From positions 55,152 through 119,151 of the forward strand of contig JAUVUZ010000007.1 of assembly GCA_030604885.1 (NCBI GenBank): a stretch of 64,000 nt of DNA, given 5' to 3'. Each line of letters starts with the position of its first letter. Position 1 is the first letter of the stretch. The notes beneath the pieces are model-generated. The model saw only the letters and a list, made by a program, of their open reading frames with translations. It was not told the origin of the DNA and ran no database searches. This document shows positions 57,463 through 64,000 of this stretch, in pieces. The DNA is from Alphaproteobacteria bacterium (GTDB taxonomy: Bacteria; Pseudomonadota; Alphaproteobacteria; Rhodospirillales; Rhodospirillaceae). The position numbers and the translations under genes were made by a program.

Positions 57463-58488
57463 ATGCACAACTCGCACGAAACCAGCCCGATCATCGGCAT
57501 CCACCTGGGCGACGCCTCGGGCTGCGGGCCGGAAATCATCGCCAAGCTCGCCGCCTCCGGGCGCCTCTCCGAGGCCTGCCGACCGATTCTCATCGGCGAC
57601 GCGCGGGTGTTCGCCGCCGCCCAAACCTACACCGGAGTGGAGGTTCCGCTTCAGGTCGTCGCCGCTCCGGCGGAGGCGCGGTGGGACGGCGCGCTGCCGT
57701 TCCTCGACCTCGCCAACCTCGACCCGGCGGATTTCGCCCTCGGCACGCCCAGCGCCGCCTGCGGCCGCGCGGTGGGCGAAGGGTTCCTCAAGGCGATCGA
57801 TCTGGCCACCGCCGGGGAGATCGACGGCTTCCTCTACGCGCCGATCCACAAGCAGGCGCTCTCCCTCGGCGGCTTCGCCTACGAGAGCGAGTCGGAGATG
57901 TTCGCCCAGGCGATGCGGGTCACCGGCTACCACTGCGAACTCAACATTCTGCAGTCGCTGTGGACCGCGCGCGTCACCAGCCACGTGCCGCTCAAGGACG
58001 TGAGCGGCCTGCTCACCCGCGAGGGCATCCTCGAGACCGTGACGTTCGGCGACGCCACCCTGAAGCAGGCGGGCATCGCCCGGCCGCGCATCGCCGTCGC
58101 CGCCCTCAACCCCCACGCGGGCGAGAACGGCAAGTGCGGGCGCGAGGAGATTGAGGTGATCGCCCCGGCGGTCGAGGCGGCGCGGGCCGAGGGGATCGCG
58201 GCCAGCGGCCCCTTCCCCGCCGACACCGTGTTCACCCGCGCCTTTTCCGGCGAGTTCGACATGGTCGTCACCCTCTATCACGACCAGGGGCAGATCGCCC
58301 TCAAGACCAAGGGCTTCAGCGAGGGGGTGACGGTGCCGGGCGGAATGCCGGTGCCGATCGCCACCCCGGCCCACGGCACCGCCTACGACAAGGCGGGCAC
58401 CGGCACCGCCGAGGTCTCGGCCACCGCCAACGCCCTCGCCACGGTCTGCCGCATGGCGGCGCGTCGGCGCGGCAGCCGCGCCGCCTGA
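57463..58488 (+). CDS. PdxA-family NAD-dependent dehydrogenase (PdxA2-like)
   Basis: A 341-residue member of the 4-hydroxythreonine-4-phosphate dehydrogenase family. Motifs: GIHLGDASGCGPEI near the start, YAPIHKQAL near 126 (metal/active site), the AALNPHAGENGKCG segment near 210 and the YHDQGQIALK region near 268. Catabolic relatives act on erythronate or threonate 4-phosphate or on aromatic cis-dihydrodiols (TphB). The linked transporter favours a catabolic role, not vitamin B6 synthesis. No DUF1537-type kinase is nearby. Ribosome site AGGA. Confidence 0.82.
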   Translation: MHNSHETSPIIGIHLGDASGCGPEIIAKLAASGRLSEACRPILIGDARVFAAAQTYTGVEVPLQVVAAPAEARWDGALPFLDLANLDPADFALGTPSAACGRAVGEGFLKAIDLATAGEIDGFLYAPIHKQALSLGGFAYESESEMFAQAMRVTGYHCELNILQSLWTARVTSHVPLKDVSGLLTREGILETVTFGDATLKQAGIARPRIAVAALNPHAGENGKCGREEIEVIAPAVEAARAEGIAASGPFPADTVFTRAFSGEFDMVVTLYHDQGQIALKTKGFSEGVTVPGGMPVPIATPAHGTAYDKAGTGTAEVSATANALATVCRMAARRRGSRAA

Positions 58489-58521
58489 GGCCGCCCCCGG
58501 CCGCACCGCAGGGAGGACTCC

Positions 58522-58947
58522 ATGAGACAGAAGGCGATCCCCGCCCTGGTTCTTCTGATGAGCGCGTACTGGTTCTACAGCGGCTGGTTCGTCTACGGCG
58601 TGTGGTACGCGGGCGGGCTGGGCGGGGGCTTCATGCCGGTGCTCTCGTCGTCGCTGGCGGCGATCTTCGCCATCGTGCTGCTGATCCGGGGCGACGCGGC
58701 GGCCGGGGCGATCCCGTGGAGCGCCTTCATTCCGGTGGCGATGGTCGCCCTCGCCGTCACCCTCTCCCACGCCATCGGCCTGCTGCCCGCCGTGGGCGTC
58801 ATGCTGTTCGTGTGGGTGTGGCTGCTCGAACGCTATCCGTTCGGCCGCGCCCTCGTCATCGCCGCGGGGCCGACGCTCGCGATCTACGGCGTGTTCCGCC
58901 TGTGGCTCCAGGTGCCCTTCCCCACCGGCGCCCTGTTCGGAGGTTGA
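58522..58947 (+). CDS. tctB: Tripartite tricarboxylate transporter small subunit
   Basis: A 141-residue TctB protein with four membrane helices (about 6-24, 38-55, 73-94 and 115-135) separated by short loops. GGAGGA precedes the ATG. It is followed by tctA after 5 bp and follows the pdxA-family gene after 33 bp, so one transcript is likely. Confidence 0.85.
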   Translation: MRQKAIPALVLLMSAYWFYSGWFVYGVWYAGGLGGGFMPVLSSSLAAIFAIVLLIRGDAAAGAIPWSAFIPVAMVALAVTLSHAIGLLPAVGVMLFVWVWLLERYPFGRALVIAAGPTLAIYGVFRLWLQVPFPTGALFGG

Positions 58948-58952
58948 GCGCG

Positions 58953-60488
58953 ATGACCGAGATCCTCTCCCTGCTCGGCAGCGGCTTCGCGGTCGCCCTC
59001 ACCCCCACCAACCTGATGTACGCCACCATCGGCGCGGCGATGGGGCTGATCGTCGGCGCGATGCCGGGCATCGGGTCCCTCGCGGGCATCGCCCTGCTGC
59101 TGCCGCTGACCTTCAAGCTCGACCCCACCGGCGCCATCATCATGCTCGCCGCCCTCTATTACGCCAACATGTACGGCGGCTCGTTCAGCGCCATCCTGCT
59201 CAACATTCCGGGCGATTCCCCTGCGGTGATGACGGCGGTGGACGGCTACAAGCTCACCCGCGCGGGCAAGGCGGGCAAGGCGCTGTTCACCGCCATCGTC
59301 GCGTCGATGATCGGCGGCACCATCGGCATGGTGATCCTCACCGTGATGGGGCCGCTGCTGGCCGACGTGGGCCTGCGCTTCGGCCCGGCGGAGATGGCGG
59401 CGGTGATCGTTCTGGCGTTCACCTCGATCGGCTGGCTGCTGGGCGAAAGCCCGGCCAAGGGCGGCCTCGCCACCGCCCTCGGCCTGATGCTGGCGTGCGT
59501 CGGCGTCGATCTCGCGCGGGGCGGCTCGCGCTTCGCCTTCGGCCTGCCCGACCTGATGAGCGGCATCACCTTCGTGCCGCTGGTGATCGGCATGTTCGGC
59601 TTCTCGCAGGTGATGATCCTGATGAAGGATTTCCGCTCCCAGGGGCAGGACCGGGGCCTGGCCGACGTCGGGCGGGAGACCCTCAGCATCCGCCGCAGCG
59701 TGCTCTCCCGCCAGGAGTTCCTGCGGATTCTGCCGACCGCCGGGAAGTCGGGGCTGCTCGGCACCTTCGTCGGCGTGCTGCCGGGCGCGGGCGCGACGAT
59801 GGCGGCGTTCCTCTGCTACGTCCTCGAAAAACGCACCGGCCGCGACGGCGCGCGCCTGGGCGAAGGGGTCTACGAAGGCGTCGCCGCCCCCGAGGCGGGC
59901 AACAACGCGGCGGCGGCGGGCACCTTCGCGCCGCTGCTGTCGCTCGGGATTCCCGGCGGCGGCACCACCGCGGTGCTGCTGGGCGGGCTGATGATGTGGG
60001 GACTCACCCCCGGGCCGCTGCTGTTCTCCGAGCAGCCCGAGTTCTGCTGGGGGCTGATCGCCTCGATGTACGTCGGCAACATCATCTGCGTGTTCGTGGC
60101 GATCGCGATGATCCCCTTCGTCACCAACATCCTGCGCGTGCCGGTGCGGATCGTCGCGCCGGTGATCACCGCGGTGTGCGTGGTCGGCGCCTACAGCGTC
60201 GACAACACCATGTTCGACGTGGTGGTGATGCTCGCGGCGGGGCTGGTGGGGTTCTTCCTCACCCAATACGCCTATCCCACCGCGCCGCTGCTGCTGGCAT
60301 TCGTTCTCGCGCCGATCCTCGAACGGTCGAGCAGCGCGGCGTTCGAGATCTCCGGCGGCAGCGTGTCGATCTTCTACGAAAGCCCGATCGCCCTCGGCTT
60401 CCTCCTCGTCATCGCCGCCATCTGCCTCGCGCCCCCGGCGCTCAAGGCGGCGCGCGGCCTGCGGCGGACGAAGCAGCCGGGCGAGTGA
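58953..60488 (+). CDS. tctA: Tripartite tricarboxylate transporter large permease
   Basis: A 511-residue permease with about 11-12 membrane helices. Family segments include GLIVGAMPGIGSLAGIALLLP near residue 32, YYANMYGGSFSAILLNIPG near 70 and GVLPGAGATMAAFLCY near 270, with the repeated GxxPG motif. It is the translocating unit of the TTT system for a carboxylate, taking substrate from TctC. Confidence 0.92.
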   Translation: MTEILSLLGSGFAVALTPTNLMYATIGAAMGLIVGAMPGIGSLAGIALLLPLTFKLDPTGAIIMLAALYYANMYGGSFSAILLNIPGDSPAVMTAVDGYKLTRAGKAGKALFTAIVASMIGGTIGMVILTVMGPLLADVGLRFGPAEMAAVIVLAFTSIGWLLGESPAKGGLATALGLMLACVGVDLARGGSRFAFGLPDLMSGITFVPLVIGMFGFSQVMILMKDFRSQGQDRGLADVGRETLSIRRSVLSRQEFLRILPTAGKSGLLGTFVGVLPGAGATMAAFLCYVLEKRTGRDGARLGEGVYEGVAAPEAGNNAAAAGTFAPLLSLGIPGGGTTAVLLGGLMMWGLTPGPLLFSEQPEFCWGLIASMYVGNIICVFVAIAMIPFVTNILRVPVRIVAPVITAVCVVGAYSVDNTMFDVVVMLAAGLVGFFLTQYAYPTAPLLLAFVLAPILERSSSAAFEISGGSVSIFYESPIALGFLLVIAAICLAPPALKAARGLRRTKQPGE

Positions 60489-60523
60489 GCCTCGCGTTCA
60501 ACCAAAAGCAAGGAGTGACAGGG

Positions 60524-61483
60524 ATGAGCAACAGCGTCATGCGTATTCTCGCGGTCGCGGCGACGGCGATGGGCCTCGCCGGTCCCGCCGCCGCCTTCGA
60601 ACCCTCCCGCAACGTCGACATGATCGTGCCCGCCAGCGCGGGCGGCGGCACCGACCTCAACGCCCGCACCATCGCCGAGGTGATCAAGAGCGACCAGCTC
60701 GCCAAATCGAGCTTCCAGGTGATCAACCGGCCCGGCGGCTCGGGCGCGGTGGCGTTCTCCTACGCCGCCACCAAGGCGGGCGACGACCACATGCTGATGC
60801 CCATCGCCATCGGCCAGATCATCAGCTCCTACGCCCTCGACTGGGAGGTCAAGGGCAAGGACATGACGCCCATCGCCACGGTCGCCAACGACGAGTTCTT
60901 CCTGGGCGCGCTGAAGGGCCGGTTCAAGGACGCCAACGAAGCGATCGAGGCGGCGAAAAGCGGCAAGATCACCTTCGGCTCGTCGCAGAAGGGCAACAGC
61001 GACCACCTCGCCTACCTGCTGCTCAACAAGCACGCCAACACCAAGTTCCGCTACGTTCAGTTCGGCGGCTCGGGCGAGGTGATGTCGGCGCTGCTCGGCA
61101 AGCACGTCGACGTGGGGCTGTTCAACCCGAGCGAGTTCGTCGGCCAGGTGCGCGCCGGGACGGTGGTGCCGCTCGCCTCGTTCTCCACCGAACGCATGCC
61201 GGGCGAGCTCTGGAAGGACGTCCCCACCTTGGCCGAGCTGGGCTATCCGGAGGTGGTCGCCGCCGAGACCCGCGTCGTCCTCGGCCCGCCGAAGATGGAC
61301 GAGGCGGCGGTGGCCTATTACGAAAACCTGCTGCGCCGCGTCACCGAGACCGACCGCTGGAAGACCGACTACGTGGAGCGCAACAACCTCTCGCCGATGT
61401 TCCTCGGCGCCAAGGAAACCCAGGACTTCCTCGCCGAGGTGATCGACCGCCGCGTGCCGGTGTTCAAGGAGGCGGGCTTCTGA
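60524..61483 (+). CDS. tctC: Tripartite tricarboxylate transporter substrate-binding protein
   Basis: A 319-residue periplasmic receptor of the Bug/TctC family, with a signal peptide cleaved after AAAF near residue 24. MIVPASAGGGTDLNART near 35 and VINRPGGSGAVAF near 65 are the typical substrate-contact segments. An AGGAG site precedes the ATG. The ligand is not known; neighbours point to a short hydroxy acid or aromatic acid. Confidence 0.88.
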   Translation: MSNSVMRILAVAATAMGLAGPAAAFEPSRNVDMIVPASAGGGTDLNARTIAEVIKSDQLAKSSFQVINRPGGSGAVAFSYAATKAGDDHMLMPIAIGQIISSYALDWEVKGKDMTPIATVANDEFFLGALKGRFKDANEAIEAAKSGKITFGSSQKGNSDHLAYLLLNKHANTKFRYVQFGGSGEVMSALLGKHVDVGLFNPSEFVGQVRAGTVVPLASFSTERMPGELWKDVPTLAELGYPEVVAAETRVVLGPPKMDEAAVAYYENLLRRVTETDRWKTDYVERNNLSPMFLGAKETQDFLAEVIDRRVPVFKEAGF

Positions 61484-61487
61484 ACCC

Positions 61488-62945
61488 TCAGGCGATCGCC
61501 CCGAAGCGCGCCAGCGTGACGAGGTGGGGCGCGAGGGCGGCGAGGGATTCGGCGGCGGCGGCGGCGAAGGCGTCCGCCGCCTCCGGATGTCCGGCGCGGG
61601 CGGCGAGGTGGGCGGCCACCGCAGCCGGGTCGGCGCCCGCCGCGGCCACCGCGTCGAGGGCGATGGCGGCGTCGCGCGGCAGCGCCACGAACCCGCCGGT
61701 GAGCGGGCTGGCGAGAAGAACCGAATCCCGCGCGTGCGCGGCCTCCGCCAGCAGCGCGCGGTTGAGCGGGTGCGGCACCGCGAGCGCGGCGCCTTCCGCC
61801 AGCGGCGGCTTGAGGGTCGCGGGCATCGGCGCGGCCACCGCGAAGCCCAGGGCGAGGGCCGAGCGGGCGGCGTCGCGGGCGATGTCGGTGATCAGTTCCG
61901 GCAGTTCGGCCACCCGGCGCGGGCCGGCTTCGAGGCCGCGCCGCAGCGCGTCGAACGGGAAGGCGTCGAACGCCACCCGCGCGTGGCCCAGGTCCACGCC
62001 CGCGGGCGCGTGTGGGGCGAGGCCGATCACCAGTTCGTCGTGCAGGCGCCAGAACCGCGCCTCGTCGGCCAGCGGCTTGGCCTTGACGTAGACGTCGCGG
62101 CGGTAGAACGGGTTGGCGAGGGCGTCGCACAGGGTTTCGAGGGTGGTGCGCTTGCGCGCCCGCCGCAGCAGGGCGCGGGCGCCGGGCGGCAGCAGCAGGT
62201 CGGCCATGTTGCGGTGCATCGCCGCGTTGCCGCAGAACGACATCCCCACCGCCATCGCCGAGGTCGCCACCTGGGCGAAATGCAGCGGCCGCAGATGCGC
62301 GCCGAACAGTTCCAGCTCGGCCACCGCCGGGTCCCGCGTCGCCAGCGCGGCGAGGCGGCGGCGCACGCCGGGATGATCGCGCAGATAGGGCGCACCGGCG
62401 GCGTCGGCGGAGTCCAGCCAGTCGAACGCGGCGCGCACCCGCTGCGCGGGCACCCGCTCATGGCCCTGGTCGAGGGAGAACAGCACGTCGCGCAGCGGCA
62501 TCATCGCCGCGAAGCCGGGCAGCGCGTGGTAGCCCAGCACCAGGATGCCGCCGGGCTTGAGGGCGGCGACGAGGCTGCTCAGCCGCGCCGCGCGGGCGGA
62601 ATCCGTCAGCCGCGCGAAGCCGCCGTCGTACACCGCGAAATCGAGGGGCGGCAGGTCGGCCGGATCGCACGCGAGGTTGGCCGCGTGCGCCGCGAGCGGC
62701 GAAGGCGTGCCCTGGAGGCCCACGGCGAAGAACTGGCCGTCCGGGTTGGCGGCGGCGTGCAGCGCCGCGTTGGCGCCGTCGCCGGGCGAGAAATCCGCCC
62801 AGGTGTAGCCGGGCGCGAGGCCGCGCGGCACGAAGCCGTTGGTCGCGGCCACCGCGTTGAGATGCGCGGGGGCGTGCTGCGCGCACGGGCCGTCGGGCGG
62901 AAACCCACCGTCCGCGTCGTCGAGTTCGGGATATTCGCCCGTCAT
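61488..62945 (-). CDS. SAM-dependent methyltransferase with methyltransferase-regulatory domain
   Basis: A 485-residue protein with an N-terminal Rossmann fold: YTWADFSPGDGANAALHAA near 48 in place of the usual GCGxG, DFAVYDGGF near 102 and a LKPGGILVLGYH segment near 130. A second region (about 210-300) matches the regulatory domain often found with this enzyme class. The degenerate SAM loop makes activity uncertain. It is adjacent to trxA in the opposite operon direction from the catabolic genes. Substrate unknown. Confidence 0.78.
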   Translation of the reverse strand: MTGEYPELDDADGGFPPDGPCAQHAPAHLNAVAATNGFVPRGLAPGYTWADFSPGDGANAALHAAANPDGQFFAVGLQGTPSPLAAHAANLACDPADLPPLDFAVYDGGFARLTDSARAARLSSLVAALKPGGILVLGYHALPGFAAMMPLRDVLFSLDQGHERVPAQRVRAAFDWLDSADAAGAPYLRDHPGVRRRLAALATRDPAVAELELFGAHLRPLHFAQVATSAMAVGMSFCGNAAMHRNMADLLLPPGARALLRRARKRTTLETLCDALANPFYRRDVYVKAKPLADEARFWRLHDELVIGLAPHAPAGVDLGHARVAFDAFPFDALRRGLEAGPRRVAELPELITDIARDAARSALALGFAVAAPMPATLKPPLAEGAALAVPHPLNRALLAEAAHARDSVLLASPLTGGFVALPRDAAIALDAVAAAGADPAAVAAHLAARAGHPEAADAFAAAAAESLAALAPHLVTLARFGAIA

Positions 62946-62963
62946 CTCCGGTCCCCCACCGAA

Positions 62964-62985
62964 CGGCGTCCCCCCCGGGACGCCG
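62964..62985 (-). terminator. Terminator of trxA
   Basis: CGGCGTCCC (62964-62972) and GGGACGCCG (62977-62985) form a 9-bp stem with a CCCC loop, immediately downstream of the trxA stop on the minus strand and upstream of the methyltransferase start. No T-run is present. Confidence 0.6.
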
Positions 62986-62988
62986 GGA

Positions 62989-63303
62989 TCAGACGGCGCT
63001 TTCGAGCCACTTCACCAGTTGCGACTTCGGCAGCGCGCCGATCTTGGTGGAGACGACGGCGCCGTCCTTGAACAGCATCAAGGTCGGGATGCCGCGCACG
63101 CCGAGGCGGGTCGGCGTCGACGGGTTGTCGTCGATGTTGAGTTTGACGATCGTCACCTTGTCGCCCATGGCGGAATCGATCTCTTCGAGAACCGGCGCGA
63201 TCTGGCGGCAGGGGCCGCACCATTCCGCCCAGAAATCCACGAGGATCAATCCTTTGCCCTGTTCGACCTCGGTTTCGAAGGTCGCATCCGTGACTTGCCG
63301 CAT
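62989..63303 (-). CDS. trxA: Thioredoxin 1
   Basis: A 104-residue thioredoxin with the redox-active WCGPC near residue 30, the cis-Pro in GIPTL near 74 and a complete fold. It supplies reducing power to cytosolic disulfides. The start at 63303 matches the family N-terminus. It lies 110 bp downstream of addA on the same strand, a pair often found in alphaproteobacteria. Confidence 0.97.
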   Translation of the reverse strand: MRQVTDATFETEVEQGKGLILVDFWAEWCGPCRQIAPVLEEIDSAMGDKVTIVKLNIDDNPSTPTRLGVRGIPTLMLFKDGAVVSTKIGALPKSQLVKWLESAV

Positions 63304-63413
63304 CGCCTGGGTACCTCTGTTGTTGCGCCGTTGCCCGGCCTTCGAGGACGTTCGGTCCTCCGTTAACTCTATAAGGCGTCGGCGCGACGAATACCACCCC
63401 CCGCGCCTCCGCT

Positions 63414-64000
63414 TCAAGCGCCCTCCGTGAGTTCCATCACGCTCGGCCCGTCGGTCCACACCAGGAAGGTGCGCACCCGCCGACCGGGGAACATCGCCGC
63501 CAGCGCCGCGCGATAATGGGCGAGCTGGCGGCGGTAGACCTCGGGCGCCTCGGCGGCGCTGGCGGGCGGCGGGCGGTTGGTCTTGTAGTCGGCCACCAGC
63601 ACCGCGTCCTCCGCCAGCGCCAGGCGGTCGATGCGCCCGGCGAGCAGGCGCGCGCCCACCAGTCCGGCGATCGCCACCTCGGCGCGGGAGCCGGGGGCGA
63701 ACAGCGGCGCCGCGTCCGGGTGGTCGAGCACCGCCAGCGCCTCGGCGGCGAGGGCGGCGCGGGCGTCCTCCGGCCAATCGGCGGCGGCGGTGGCGAGGAA
63801 CCGCGCCGCCGCCGCCGCGCGGGCGTCGGGCGCCAGGTCCGGCAGGCTTTCCAGCATGCGGTGGACGAGGTTGCCGCGCCGGAAGCGCTCGGCCCCGGCG
63901 GCGGCGAGCGGCGAGGGCAGCGGCGGCTCGTCCTCGGGGCGCGAGGGGGTGAGCGGCCGGGTCGGCTCCGGCTCGGGCGGCGCGTCGCGGTGGACCCAGG
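63414..64000 (-). CDS. addA: Double-strand break repair helicase AddA, C-terminal end (partial)
   Basis: The frame is open through the right edge; about 195 residues, the C-terminal nuclease part, are visible. [14 protein letters not shown] carries the first active-site His, GRIDR the Asp, and ADYKTNR the Asp and Lys of a RecB-type nuclease, followed by a YRRQLAHYR helix with the conserved Gln. This combination and the trxA neighbour identify AddA, part of the AddAB helicase-nuclease. The helicase portion is outside the window. Confidence 0.9.
   Translation of the reverse strand, partial: WVHRDAPPEPEPTRPLTPSRPEDEPPLPSPLAAAGAERFRRGNLVHRMLESLPDLAPDARAAAAARFLATAAADWPEDARAALAAEALAVLDHPDAAPLFAPGSRAEVAIAGLVGARLLAGRIDRLALAEDAVLVADYKTNRPPPASAAEAPEVYRRQLAHYRAALAAMFPGRRVRTFLVWTDGPSVMELTEGA

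Noticed and set aside
46390..61483. Mobile island with integrase and attachment sites
   Set aside because: No integrase, transposase, tRNA or flanking direct repeat was found at either edge; only synteny suggests insertion.

Overview
The window is 64 kb of very GC-rich DNA (by eye about 70 percent or more) with tightly packed genes, many of which share ATGA or GTGA start/stop overlaps. Gene content and order point to an alphaproteobacterium, most likely of the Rhodospirillales type: divergently or convergently arranged housekeeping blocks (FYDLN-acid protein / aroA-cmk-rpsA-ihfB-lapA-pyrF-trpF-trpB-trpA-accD-folC / trxA-addA), a long chemotaxis operon with two cheW genes, and TRAP and tripartite tricarboxylate transporters. 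This placement is inference from gene order and base composition; no 16S rRNA gene is present.

Layout. 1-2932: a soluble fumarate-reductase-like flavoprotein and a NuoF-like NADH dehydrogenase subunit, probably one electron-transfer unit with a gene cut off at the left edge. 2994-9218: a cytosolic FIST-PAS histidine kinase, a chemoreceptor, and an S24-fold repressor without its catalytic residues. 9292-10680: fumC. 10626-21238 (minus strand): one chemotaxis operon transcribed STAS, cheY, cheA, cheW, mcp, cheW, cheR, cheB, an unusual 568-residue receptor-like protein with CheZ-like motifs, and an EAL c-di-GMP phosphodiesterase. 21239-25302: a CRP-type palindrome, an OmpR-family regulator lacking the phospho-acceptor, two tandem DUF4142 genes, an ExoD-like protein and a family 2 glycosyltransferase. 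25483-33657: a complete copper/silver efflux locus (cusC-cusB-cusA-cusF) divergent from its likely two-component system. 33763-35382: an orphan membrane protein, a palindromic repeat, a small membrane protein, tRNA-Ala(GGC) and a FYDLN-acid protein.

35628-46389: the housekeeping block aroA to folC, including a highly divergent accD and, between trpA and accD, a 176-bp inverted-repeat element. 46390-61483: a sugar-acid catabolic island: a FadR-type regulator, a TRAP transporter, D-galactonate dehydratase, an IlvD/Edd dehydratase, KDPGal aldolase and KDGal kinase (De Ley-Doudoroff pathway), an Asp/Glu racemase-family gene, then a second FadR-type regulator divergent from a PdxA-family dehydrogenase and a tctBAC transporter. 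It sits between folC and the trxA-addA pair, which are usually close neighbours in alphaproteobacteria, so it looks inserted. 61488-64000: a methyltransferase with a regulatory domain, trxA, and the 3' end of addA.

The most unusual items are the receptor-like protein of the chemotaxis operon (two degenerate receptor hairpin tips, a D-x3-Q helix and an acidic C-terminal tail like CheZ), the accD homologue without the conserved glycine loops, and the inverted-repeat element next to it. No transposase, integrase, phage structural gene or CRISPR array was seen.
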